DNA from: Sphingosinicella sp963974575
Lineage (GTDB): Bacteria; Pseudomonadota; Alphaproteobacteria; Sphingomonadales; Sphingomonadaceae
Length of the DNA stretch: 64,000 nt
Assembly: GCF_963974575.1 (NCBI RefSeq)
Contig: NZ_CAXBBQ010000006.1
Coordinates: 248,001-312,000 of the forward strand
Direction: 5' to 3'
Positions 8,738 to 16,363 of this stretch are shown piece after piece. The notes under the pieces are model-generated. The model was not told the DNA's origin. It was given only the letters and a program-made list of their open reading frames with translations, and made no database searches. The position numbers and the translations under genes are program-made. Position 1 is the first letter of the stretch. Every line of letters begins with the position of its first letter.

Positions 8738-10783
8738 TCAGAAGTCCGGCAGCATGTCGGCGCTGCGACCCTGATTGATCGCGTGAGCGCGGATCAGCGT
8801 GCCGGTGGCGCCGGCGCGGTCCATCGCGTGCTTGTCGGCGATCGTGTCGGTGTCGTCGCTGTCCAGGCCGAGCAGGTCGAGCTGCTTTGGCGGCTCGGGT
8901 TTTTTGGCGGGTTCTTCGCCGAGGCCGGGGTGGCGCTGCTGTTGCAAGCCGCCGTCCTCATCCGCCTTCGCATCGTCATCGGGCTTGCCGAGCCGGGTAT
9001 CGGGCGCGCGGACCAGTCCGCTCCAGTCGTTGGGGCGTGCCTGCGGCCGGTCGGGATAGTCTCCGGGCGCGGGCTGCGGCGGCGGTGCGATCCGCTCGCG
9101 GAAATTGCGGTCCTCGTAATAGCGCAGCTTCCTCGCGCGGATCGGGGCCATGCCGGAGACAAGGACAAGCTCATCCTTGGGCGGGAGCTGCATCACCTCG
9201 CCGGTGGTCAGGAGTGGCCGGGCGGTCTCCTGCCGGCTGACCATGACGTGCGCCAGCCAGGGCGCGAGCCGGTGGCCGGCATAGTTGCGCATCGCGCGCT
9301 GTTCGGTGGCGATGCCGAGCGCGTCCGAAATCCGCCGCGCCGTGCGCTCGTCGTTGGTCGCAAACGCGACGCGGACATGGCAGTTGTCGAGGATCGAGTT
9401 GTGCTCGCCATAAGCCTTCTCGATCTGGTTCAAGGACTGCGCGATCAGGAAGGCGCGCACTCCATAGCCCGCGAGAAAGGCAAGACTGGTCTCGAAGAAG
9501 TCGAGCCGCCCCAATGCCGGGAACTCGTCGAGCATCATCAGGAGCTTGTGCTTGCCCGCCCTGGCGGGATCGGCATCGAGCTTTTCGGTGAGGCGGCGGC
9601 CGATCTGGTTGAGCACCAACCGCACCAGCGGCTTGGTGCGGCTGATGTCCGATGGCGGGATGACAAGGTAGAGCGAGACCGGATGGCCGGCCTCGACGAG
9701 ATCGGCGATCCGCCAGTCGCAGCGCGATGTCACCGCGGCGACGGTCGGGTCGCGATAGAGCCCGAGAAACGACATTGCGGTGGAGAGGACGCCGCTGCGC
9801 TCGTTCTCGCTCTTGTTGAGCACCTCGCGCGCCGCCGAGGCGACGACGGGATGGATCTGCGGCGCATCCTTCGTGCCGAGGTGATTGGTGGTCATCATCC
9901 GCCGGAGCGTGGCGGTGAACGGCCGCTGCGGGTCCGACAGGAATGTGGCTACCCGTGCGAGCGTCTTTTCTTCCTCCGCATAAAGGACGTGGAGGATCGC
10001 GCCGACCAGGAGCGAATGGGAGGTTTTCTCCCAGTGGTTGCGCCGTTCGAGCGCGCCTTCGGGATCGACCAGGATGTCGGCGATGTTCTGGACGTCGCGG
10101 ACCTCATGCTCGCCGCGCCGGACCTCCAGCAGCGGGTTGTATTTGGCGGAAGCGGGATCGGTCGGATTGAACAGCAGGACGTGGGAGAAGCGCGCGCGCC
10201 AGCCGGCGGTGAGCTGCCAGTTCTCGCCCTTGATGTCGTGAACCACGGCGCTGCCGGTCCAGCCAAGCAGTGTCGGTATGACCAGCCCGACGCCCTTGCC
10301 CGAACGGGTTGGCGCGAACGCCATGATATGTTCGGGGCCGTCATGCCGGAGATAGCGGCCGCGCGAGCGGCCCAGGAATACGCCGGCATCACCGTAAAGG
10401 CCGGCCCGCTCGATCTCGTTCGGCCTGGCCCAGCGCGCCGAACCATAGGTGGTGACGTGACGCGACTGCCGCGCGCGCCAGAGCGAGCCTGCGATCGCCG
10501 CGCCGCAGCCGATGAAACCGCTCGCGCCGGCGAGCGCGCCGGCCTTGTCGAAAACATGCGGCGCATAGGCATCGTAGTGATACCACCAGGGGAAGAGCGC
10601 CCAGGGACGATAGACCGGCGTGCTTCCAGCCATGAACCAGGCCGGACCAAGTTCGGGCTGGTAGGCGAGCATCGCCGCCGCCCATTGGGTCGCCGCCCAG
10701 AGGCCCGCGATCACGATTGCGAACACGACAAGGATCTGGCCGATGAGCAATTTGGTCGGGGTCACGTTGAAGCTCCCGCCCAT
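8738..10783 (-). CDS. traG: TraG/VirD4 type IV coupling protein
   Basis: 681-residue inner-membrane ATPase that links the relaxosome to the channel. Two N-terminal membrane helices (about residues 13-34 and 83-100) precede the motor domain, with Walker A APTRSGKG near residues 157-164 and Walker B LLMMLDEFPALG further on. The C-terminal 70 residues are charged and probably disordered. The ATG at 10783 is one possible start, but a GTG at 10765 has GGGAG seven bases upstream and may be the true one, giving 675 residues. It is the first gene of the trb operon. Confidence 0.94.
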   Translation of the reverse strand: MGGSFNVTPTKLLIGQILVVFAIVIAGLWAATQWAAAMLAYQPELGPAWFMAGSTPVYRPWALFPWWYHYDAYAPHVFDKAGALAGASGFIGCGAAIAGSLWRARQSRHVTTYGSARWARPNEIERAGLYGDAGVFLGRSRGRYLRHDGPEHIMAFAPTRSGKGVGLVIPTLLGWTGSAVVHDIKGENWQLTAGWRARFSHVLLFNPTDPASAKYNPLLEVRRGEHEVRDVQNIADILVDPEGALERRNHWEKTSHSLLVGAILHVLYAEEEKTLARVATFLSDPQRPFTATLRRMMTTNHLGTKDAPQIHPVVASAAREVLNKSENERSGVLSTAMSFLGLYRDPTVAAVTSRCDWRIADLVEAGHPVSLYLVIPPSDISRTKPLVRLVLNQIGRRLTEKLDADPARAGKHKLLMMLDEFPALGRLDFFETSLAFLAGYGVRAFLIAQSLNQIEKAYGEHNSILDNCHVRVAFATNDERTARRISDALGIATEQRAMRNYAGHRLAPWLAHVMVSRQETARPLLTTGEVMQLPPKDELVLVSGMAPIRARKLRYYEDRNFRERIAPPPQPAPGDYPDRPQARPNDWSGLVRAPDTRLGKPDDDAKADEDGGLQQQRHPGLGEEPAKKPEPPKQLDLLGLDSDDTDTIADKHAMDRAGATGTLIRAHAINQGRSADMLPDF

Positions 10784-11045
10784 ACCGCCGGATGCGGTCG
10801 GGGCGCGGCTTCAAGACTCGGCTATGGGCCGCCCGAAATGAACGGAGCCGCTGGGGGCTGGTGGGTGACCGAAGGAGATCACTCGTCGGCGACTGACTCA
10901 ATATTCCAGCTCTGTTCTTTTGATCGAGCTATGACCCGAGTTGATGATTCTGCCCTGTCGTTGTCCCTCGAGGTGGCACTGACCACCACACCGCACCGCC
11001 GATGACCCGCTACACCCTGCAAAAATCCGAGCTGCAAATTCGGGC
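10784..11045. other. Divergent intergenic region between traG and the accessory operon
   Basis: About 260 bases without a supportable gene, separating the minus-strand traG-trb operon from the plus-strand accessory operon. The traG promoter should lie here, but I could not pick one with confidence. Confidence 0.5.
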
Positions 11046-11085
11046 TTGCGTGTCGGATTATCAGACATTATATCGCATTTAATGT
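11046..11085 (+). promoter_or_regulatory. Predicted promoter with overlapping inverted repeat
   Basis: TTGCGT at 11046-11051 and TATATC at 11069-11074 are separated by 17 bases, a sigma70-like arrangement. An inverted repeat ACATTA...TAATGT (11065-11070 and 11080-11085) flanks the -10 box. This is where the XRE repressor encoded two genes downstream could act. The prediction is by eye. Confidence 0.45.
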
Positions 11086-11107
11086 AGTGAAATCGTGCGA
11101 GGCATGC

Positions 11108-11446
11108 ATGGCGACAATCGCTCCTCCGCAGCCCGCGGCAACCGCGTTTCCCAAAGCCGACGCCATTAGGGCGTTGGTCGACGAACTGCTGCAAGTGGCC
11201 AGGGCTGAGGCACAGGTGCGCGGAATTGCCCTGCCTCCGGAAAACCCGAAGATCATCCAGGCGCCCGTGCCACTCGACTCCTTGTCCGTGGTCGACACGC
11301 TTTGCGCGGTGGAGCAGGTCCTCGACATCGAGCTTCGCGACAGCATCGTCCGCACCGGCGGCTACAATTCGATCGAGAAGGCGATTGACGACCTCCTCCC
11401 TAAGATCGAACGCGTCTGGGTTAAGAAGAAAGGGTCGAAGCCATGA
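11108..11446 (+). CDS. Acyl-carrier-protein-like small protein
   Basis: 112-residue protein, first gene of the accessory operon. Residues 50-100 match the acyl carrier protein pattern: a DSL tripeptide at 57-59, the Ser being where phosphopantetheine is attached in ACPs, followed by VVDTLCAVEQVLDIEL, then a GGYNSIEKAIDDLL helix. The N-terminal 15 residues are Pro/Ala-rich and the C-terminus is basic. I use the ATG at 11108; an in-frame GTG at 11087 would add seven residues. No acyltransferase or synthase is nearby, so its partner is unknown. It overlaps the next gene by 4 bases, which implies one operon. ACP-like fold is likely; carrier function is unproven. Confidence 0.6.
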   Translation: MATIAPPQPAATAFPKADAIRALVDELLQVARAEAQVRGIALPPENPKIIQAPVPLDSLSVVDTLCAVEQVLDIELRDSIVRTGGYNSIEKAIDDLLPKIERVWVKKKGSKP

Positions 11447-11817
11447 CCAATCTCGCACTCCGCCAGGAAGGCGACGAGCAGGAGCGGCGGCGCTTGGGCG
11501 ACCGTCTGCGCGAAGCACGGAAATATCTCGGCCTCAAGCAGGAAGAAGTTGCTGCCTATCTCAAGATTCCCCGGACCGCGCTTACCGATATCGAGAATGG
11601 CCAGCGCCGCGTTGAAGCGATCGAACTGACGCGGCTTGCCCGTCTTTACCGCCAGTCGGTGGCCTATTTTACCGGCGAAGACGAGGCCTCCGCGAGCCTT
11701 CCCGCCGATGTCGCCCATCTGGCGCGACGCGTTGCGGCCTTGTCGACTGAGGACCGGGCCGAGCTGAGCCGGTTTGCCGAATATCTCCGCTCGCGGTCTG
11801 GCGGCGAACGGAGCTGA
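11443..11817 (+). CDS. XRE-family transcriptional regulator
   Basis: 124-residue DNA-binding protein. A lambda-repressor-type helix-turn-helix occupies residues 17-70 (RLREARKYLGLKQEEVAAYL then PRTALTDIENGQR), followed by a helical C-terminus. It lies directly upstream of an ImmA/IrrE metallopeptidase gene, a classical pairing in which the peptidase cleaves the repressor on a signal. It probably binds the operon's own promoter. It overlaps the ACP-like gene by 4 bases and is followed after 3 bases by the peptidase gene. Confidence 0.9.
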   Translation: MTNLALRQEGDEQERRRLGDRLREARKYLGLKQEEVAAYLKIPRTALTDIENGQRRVEAIELTRLARLYRQSVAYFTGEDEASASLPADVAHLARRVAALSTEDRAELSRFAEYLRSRSGGERS

Positions 11818-11820
11818 TCG

Positions 11821-12831
11821 ATGGCGTCGGATTATGCGAGCGCGGTTCGCGCTGGTACGATGGCAGCGGGCCGCCTGCATCGCGAACTCGATACGCGCGC
11901 ACTGATCGAGACCCAAGGCGGCAGCGTCGATGTCTTCGGCGCGATCCATGCCGTGGGTCTACCCTTGCTGCTTCGTCCTCTGAAAGGCCTGCTCGGCGCC
12001 TATCTCAGCGCACCTGCTCCTGGCGTTCTCGTCACGACGGAACGACCGATGAGCATCCAGCGCTTCACGGCCGCGCACGAACTCGGGCATTTTTCGATGC
12101 GACACGAGCCGAGCCTCGACGATGAGAGCATCCTGCGCCGGATGCCGATGTCGCCCGAACCGGGAAACAACTTCGAGGAAACCGAAGCCGACGCCTTTGC
12201 GATCGCCTTCATGATGCCGAAATGGCTGGTGCTCGCGCACAGCGCGCGACAAGGATGGCAGATCGATCATTTCCGGCGCCCCAATGTCGTCTATCAGCTC
12301 TCGCTGCGGATCGGCGCCAGCTATGAGGCGACGTGCCGCACCCTGGTTCGCTACAATCTGATTTCGCCATCGGTGATGACCGACCTGCTCCGGACGCAGC
12401 CGCGCAGCCTGAAGGTCGATCTCCTCAAGGACTATCGGCCCGACAACTATCGCGGCGACGTCTGGCTGCTGACCGAGCGCGATGCCGGCTCGCGGATCGA
12501 TGGCAGTCGCAATGATCTTTTCGTGCTGCAGCTCGAAGAACATAGCGGCGGTGGGTATCTCTGGGATCTCGACCAACTGATCGCCAGCGGCTTCGCCGTC
12601 GTTCGAGACGAGCGTGAGGCAATCGACGGCGATGGCATCGGTGGTCCCGTTGTCCGCCGTGTCACCGCGGCGCCCGATGCGCCGCGGCGCGGCCGCATGT
12701 CGCTCGACGAGCGGCGGCCGTGGCAGCCTGCGCCGGCCCTCACCAGCCTGACGCTCGATTTCGACCTCACCGGCCCGGAACAGACGGGCCTGTCGCGCGC
12801 CGAACGGCGGCACCTGCTCGAGGCCGCCTGA
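11821..12831 (+). CDS. ImmA/IrrE metallopeptidase with C-terminal chagasin-like inhibitor domain
   Basis: 336-residue protein. The N-terminal half is an ImmA/IrrE zinc peptidase: HELGH at residues 86-90 and a downstream Glu in EADAFAIAF (E122) are the expected zinc ligands. Residues about 213-318 differ from ordinary ImmA/IrrE tails. They carry three loops that match the chagasin/ICP (I42) family of cysteine-protease inhibitors: GGGYLW (243-248, compare NPTTGYxW), GDGIGG (270-275, compare GxGG) and RRPW (298-301, compare RPW). The next gene encodes a papain-family cysteine protease, the target class of chagasins. I infer that one polypeptide joins repressor cleavage to protease inhibition. 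Start ATG has GGAG upstream. Confidence 0.82.
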   Translation: MASDYASAVRAGTMAAGRLHRELDTRALIETQGGSVDVFGAIHAVGLPLLLRPLKGLLGAYLSAPAPGVLVTTERPMSIQRFTAAHELGHFSMRHEPSLDDESILRRMPMSPEPGNNFEETEADAFAIAFMMPKWLVLAHSARQGWQIDHFRRPNVVYQLSLRIGASYEATCRTLVRYNLISPSVMTDLLRTQPRSLKVDLLKDYRPDNYRGDVWLLTERDAGSRIDGSRNDLFVLQLEEHSGGGYLWDLDQLIASGFAVVRDEREAIDGDGIGGPVVRRVTAAPDAPRRGRMSLDERRPWQPAPALTSLTLDFDLTGPEQTGLSRAERRHLLEAA

Positions 12832-12837
12832 CGCCCC

Positions 12838-13518
12838 ATGATCGATATCGTCCGTGACCTTCGGCCGCTGTTCGGGCCTGCGCGCGATCAAGGCGCGCGG
12901 CCGACATGCCTCGCATTCGCCGCGAGCGACACCCACGCCGGGCTTCGCGACGGCTGGGCACCGCTGTCGTGTGAATTCGCCTTTTATGCCGCGCAGAAAC
13001 GGGCGGGCAGACCGCCGACGAGCGGCGCACTGCTATCCACAATGCTGGACGCGCTACGGCTCGATGGCCAACCCGACGAGAAAGGCTGGCCGTATCTGGC
13101 AGCGGTTCCAGCCGATCATCGACTGTGGACGCCGCCGGCGACCGTTGGCCCGCTCTATGGCCGCAACGGACAGAGGGATGGAACCGACCTGTCATCCATC
13201 CTTGCCGCGCTGGATCGTGACACGCCGGTGCTCATGCTGACGATGCTGTCACGGTCTTTCTTCCAGCCGCGCGGTGATGGCGTCGTCGATCCGGCGAACG
13301 ACGAACTCCCCGAGCCAGCGCAACGGCACGCGGTCGTCGCGGTCGGGCATGGAACCGTGGACGGCACCCCGGCCATTCTCATCCGCAACAGCTGGGGACC
13401 AGGTTGGGGCTTGGAAGGCCACGCCTGGCTTACTGAGCGCTTTCTAGCGCCGCGCCTTTTCGCCACGGCAAATTTGACGGAGGAAGTCGATGTATCTTCC
13501 CATACCGCCGCAGCCTGA
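12838..13518 (+). CDS. Papain-family (C1) cysteine peptidase, cytoplasmic
   Basis: 226-residue protein with the papain catalytic set in order: oxyanion Gln18 in DQGARPTC, nucleophile Cys24, His164 in QRHAVVAVGHG, and Asn184 in IRNSWGPGW. It has no signal peptide and no recognisable propeptide, so it should be made in the cytoplasm without the usual built-in inhibitor. The chagasin-like domain encoded immediately upstream could fill that role. Its 3' end overlaps the next gene by 29 bases. The substrate is unknown; it could be an effector or toxin, or a processing enzyme. Confidence 0.85.
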   Translation: MIDIVRDLRPLFGPARDQGARPTCLAFAASDTHAGLRDGWAPLSCEFAFYAAQKRAGRPPTSGALLSTMLDALRLDGQPDEKGWPYLAAVPADHRLWTPPATVGPLYGRNGQRDGTDLSSILAALDRDTPVLMLTMLSRSFFQPRGDGVVDPANDELPEPAQRHAVVAVGHGTVDGTPAILIRNSWGPGWGLEGHAWLTERFLAPRLFATANLTEEVDVSSHTAAA

Positions 13519-14269
13519 CTGCGTTGCTGGCTGGCGCGAGGCGGTCCGGCTCGTCGACCTCGCCACCGGACACCAGGCGCAGAATGTCGTCATCTCCGTG
13601 GCCGAGCCGACTGCGCGCGCAACACTCGCCGATCCCGTCGTGGCGGAAGTCGATGCCTTCCTTTCGGGCCATGGCAAGAAGCCCATCGAGACGGTCGCCA
13701 ACACGATTTTTCCGGCAGCGCTGTACAGGCGCTACGGCGCGCCGCAATTCTTCGACCGGTTTCGCGACAACGTGCTGCCGAAGGTCCGGAGGTCGGGCGC
13801 TTGGTCGGGCTATTATTTCGAACGGATGATGGAATTGCCCCGCGCCGACGGCCAGCCAATCAATCAAATCTGGGGCATCGTCGAGCGCCTGCGCAACCCG
13901 AACGTCCGAGCGCTCAACAAATTCGAACTGCTGATCTTCGACCCCGCCCGCGACGTGAATGACTCGCCCTACGGCGGTCAGTGCCTGAGCTTTGCCAGTC
14001 TCAAGCTGATCGGCAAGGGCGACGATCGTCGCCTCGGCATGACCGCGCTCTACCGCAATCACTACTATATCGAAAAACTGCTCGGCAATCTGATCGGCCT
14101 CGGCCGTCTGCTCGAATTCATCGCCAAGGAAGGCGGGGTCGCGCTGGGTCCGCTCACGATCGTCTCGACCAACGCCACGGTCGACACCGCCAACTGGAAC
14201 CGCGGCGATCTTAAGCAACTCTTTGAACGCTGCGATCAGGCGAGCGCACATCTCCGTGCTGCGGCGTGA
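13490..14269 (+). CDS. Thymidylate-synthase-like protein
   Basis: 259-residue protein with the core of the thymidylate synthase fold. A Cys in GGQCLSF sits where TS has its catalytic PCH Cys. TALYRNHYYIEKLLGNLIGL aligns with the TS block LYQRSCDVFLGLPFNIASY, keeping an Asn where TS holds the pyrimidine. IVSTNATVD follows where TS has GDTHLY. The RS of TS is replaced by RNH, so it is probably not a standard dTMP synthase. Related enzymes include CMP and dCMP hydroxymethylases. GGAGGAAG precedes the ATG. The 3' end overlaps the convergent gene by 34 bases. Confidence 0.6.
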   Translation: MYLPIPPQPDCVAGWREAVRLVDLATGHQAQNVVISVAEPTARATLADPVVAEVDAFLSGHGKKPIETVANTIFPAALYRRYGAPQFFDRFRDNVLPKVRRSGAWSGYYFERMMELPRADGQPINQIWGIVERLRNPNVRALNKFELLIFDPARDVNDSPYGGQCLSFASLKLIGKGDDRRLGMTALYRNHYYIEKLLGNLIGLGRLLEFIAKEGGVALGPLTIVSTNATVDTANWNRGDLKQLFERCDQASAHLRAAA

Positions 14270-14940
14270 GGCGCGCCCAACGGCAGTTCTAGCGGCTCAT
14301 CGTTGTCATCCGCGACACCGTACAGGCTGAACATGCCCTCGATGAACTCGCGCTGCCCGCCGTAGCTCGGATGGCGGACCGCGGTGGTCGGAATGTCGAG
14401 ACCGTCCAGCGCCAGGTGAGCGTCGCGCCCGATCGCGACGATCTGGCGGGGCCGGATCATTGACACGAGGGCTTGCAATATCGGCCAGGTCGCCTCGCGC
14501 TCGCTTCGCGTGTGGCATCGGTTCGACATCGGATCATCCGCTTCATGGGGATGGAACGGGAAAACGTTCCAGAGCATGACAGGCTGACCGATCCGCTCTA
14601 GCACACGCCAGACGATCGCCGCGGTGCGCTCCGCCACGGCGGGTCCCTGCGTCGCACGTTCAAATGCGATGCCGCCCATCAGCGTGCCGGCATGTCCGAG
14701 GTGAATTTCGTCGGTCAGCGGTACGCCCGTACGCCGCCCCCCGCGATAGCCGAGATCACGCGCGATCCAGATCGTTTCGACGCGATGATCAAGCGCCGCG
14801 GTGAGCAGCATTTCGAGATTGTCGCGGCGCCGGGCGGCGGCGTCGCTGCGGTCATGGACCGTGCAGCGATCGCGCCAGGGATTGAACACTGAGGGAAGTT
14901 CGGTCGCCGCCAGGGTGGACACAAAGGATTTCGGGGTCAT
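14236..14940 (-). CDS. Uracil-DNA-glycosylase-family protein
   Basis: 234-residue protein resembling divergent members of the uracil-DNA glycosylase superfamily. Motifs: FNPWRDRC near the N-terminus, WIARDLGYRGGRRTG, a central VMLWNVFPFHPHE resembling the N-P-F/H substrate loop, and RHPSYGGQREF near the C-terminus, resembling the HPS loop. The ATG at 14940 overlaps the stop of the MazG-like gene as ATGA; an open frame upstream lies inside that gene and is rejected. The best guess is excision or sensing of a non-canonical base. Specificity cannot be read from sequence. Confidence 0.6.
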   Translation of the reverse strand: MTPKSFVSTLAATELPSVFNPWRDRCTVHDRSDAAARRRDNLEMLLTAALDHRVETIWIARDLGYRGGRRTGVPLTDEIHLGHAGTLMGGIAFERATQGPAVAERTAAIVWRVLERIGQPVMLWNVFPFHPHEADDPMSNRCHTRSEREATWPILQALVSMIRPRQIVAIGRDAHLALDGLDIPTTAVRHPSYGGQREFIEGMFSLYGVADDNDEPLELPLGAPHAAARRCALA

Positions 14941-16115
14941 GACGGCAATTCCTTGATACGCAGGCGGCGATTGGCGAAGTCGATCAGGACGCGGCCGCGC
15001 CGATGCTCCTGAAGGAAGCGGAAAGCCGTATAGCCCTGGAGGATCGCTTCCTCCCAAAGCCACAGCGGACAGCGTTCTGATTCGTAGCCGGCGACGAACT
15101 GGCGGACATGCTTCAGCATGTCCAGCGGAAGGCCACCGCGCTTCACGTTTTCAAAGTACCGGAGTTGCTGCGCTTGTCCGAAAATCCAGGAAGTTATGCC
15201 CTCTTCGATGAGAATCGCCCGAGCACCGTCTTCGGCGTCGTCGAGTTTCGGATCGCTCTTGCGCTTGAGACGGAGCAGCGCACGCAGCACTGGCGACCAG
15301 CCAAGCACCGCGACATAAGCGTAGTGAAAGACATCGTGGAAACGATAGTCGTCGGGTTCGAGCGCGTTGTCGGTGAGCCGGTCGCCGACATACACACCGC
15401 TTGAGCGTTGATACACGAATGTCTGCCCGCGAACGGTGCGTTCATAGACGTCGATCGCCATCCGCCGCGGCAATTGCTCTTCTGGGTCGAGCGCCGCATC
15501 GGTCGGCGCCGGATAGATGCGCTCGCGCGGCCAGCGATCGAAGATCTTGTGAAGATTCTTCACGGCGGCAGCCTCGATGGTAACACCGGATTCGTTTGCC
15601 GCCTGGATCAACCGGCGCATGACCGCGACCAGCCGGCCCGCGAGTGCTTCGCGGTCCTTCGCAAGACCGCCCGCCTGGAAATCGTTGATGAGCAGCCCAA
15701 CGTCGCCTGCCAGCGCGAGCAGGCTATGCTCGAACTGCGGCATCGGTGCCTTGGCAAGCGGAATGTGCTGCGGCTGCAGCGCATGGAAACTGAGCGTTTC
15801 GTTGCCGCCCGTCTGCCATTGTCCGCCGTTTGTCGCCGCGGCGGCAGCGATGTCGCTGAGCGCCATGCGGCTGCGCCGTGCGATCGCCGCCAGATACCAA
15901 AGGACGTCACCAAGCTCTTCCGCGACGGCGTGAGCGTAACCCAGGTAGGAGGCATCGTCGCGCTGCTTTTTCTTGGCCTCACTGAGCAAGCTGCCGACTT
16001 CGCCGAAAAGGCCAAGCATCGAGAAGCCCAGTGCGCGGCCACCGCTGCGTTGATCAGTCCGCGCGGCCTGCTTCGCATAATCCGCAACAGTGAGAGCTTC
16101 GAAATCCTCGCTCAT
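14937..16115 (-). CDS. MazG-like nucleotide pyrophosphohydrolase with C-terminal extension
   Basis: 392-residue protein. Residues 30-80 have the MazG-type all-alpha NTP pyrophosphatase pattern: GLFGEVGSLLSEAKK, then EELGDVLWYLAAIARR with acidic residues at the metal-binding positions. A second helical block at about 120-190 looks like a degenerate repeat of it. The C-terminal 190 residues, with PDDYRFHDVFHYAYVAVLGW and a WLWEEAILQGYTAF stretch, are a conserved-looking part I cannot assign. Such enzymes hydrolyse unusual NTPs. It lies between a small regulator-like gene and the UDG-like gene, coupled to both by 4-base overlaps. Confidence 0.65.
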   Translation of the reverse strand: MSEDFEALTVADYAKQAARTDQRSGGRALGFSMLGLFGEVGSLLSEAKKKQRDDASYLGYAHAVAEELGDVLWYLAAIARRSRMALSDIAAAAATNGGQWQTGGNETLSFHALQPQHIPLAKAPMPQFEHSLLALAGDVGLLINDFQAGGLAKDREALAGRLVAVMRRLIQAANESGVTIEAAAVKNLHKIFDRWPRERIYPAPTDAALDPEEQLPRRMAIDVYERTVRGQTFVYQRSSGVYVGDRLTDNALEPDDYRFHDVFHYAYVAVLGWSPVLRALLRLKRKSDPKLDDAEDGARAILIEEGITSWIFGQAQQLRYFENVKRGGLPLDMLKHVRQFVAGYESERCPLWLWEEAILQGYTAFRFLQEHRRGRVLIDFANRRLRIKELPS

Positions 16116-16336
16116 CGCCTGCCCTTCCGGCGATCCGATATCGCGTCTGCGGGGACGCTCACGCCATAGGCTTCAAGTGCCCGCAGTACGATCATCCGGA
16201 TCGGCTCGCGGGAATCGAGCGACCGTTGACCGAGATCGCGTTTCGTAACGGCAGGAATCTGCACCTGAAGATGCTCGTCGCCGACATCGGTTTGCGCTGC
16301 GATATTTTTCATGAATCCATGAAAACATAATTTCAT
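16112..16336 (-). CDS. Small ribbon-helix-helix-like protein
   Basis: 74-residue protein (66 if it starts at the ATG at 16312). The sequence LQVQIPAVTKRDLGQR followed by EPIRMIVLRALEAYGV has the strand-helix-helix pattern of small antitoxin/CopG-type regulators, but I cannot name a family. It is first in the MazG-like/UDG-like operon and overlaps the next gene by 4 bases. The palindromic start region suggests autoregulation. Confidence 0.5.
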   Translation of the reverse strand: MKLCFHGFMKNIAAQTDVGDEHLQVQIPAVTKRDLGQRSLDSREPIRMIVLRALEAYGVSVPADAISDRRKGRR

Positions 16337-16350
16337 GAAAATAGAAAGCC
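16310..16350 (-). promoter_or_regulatory. Palindromic operator-like sequence at the start of the MazG/UDG operon
   Basis: The AT-rich start region carries repeated TTCATGAA-type half sites, read on the minus strand as TTTTCATGAAAT, TATG, TTTTCATG, GATTCATGAAAA. These overlapping palindromes surround both possible start codons of the small regulator-like gene, fitting an autoregulatory operator. No clear Shine-Dalgarno is visible, so the transcript may be leaderless or nearly so. Confidence 0.4.
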
Positions 16351-16363
16351 CGAATCCTCCGGA

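Noticed and set aside
8735..11005. Long plus-strand open frame of 756 codons
   Set aside because: It is antisense to the coupling-protein gene, Arg/Gly/Ala-rich, and arises from high-GC codon bias on the opposite strand.
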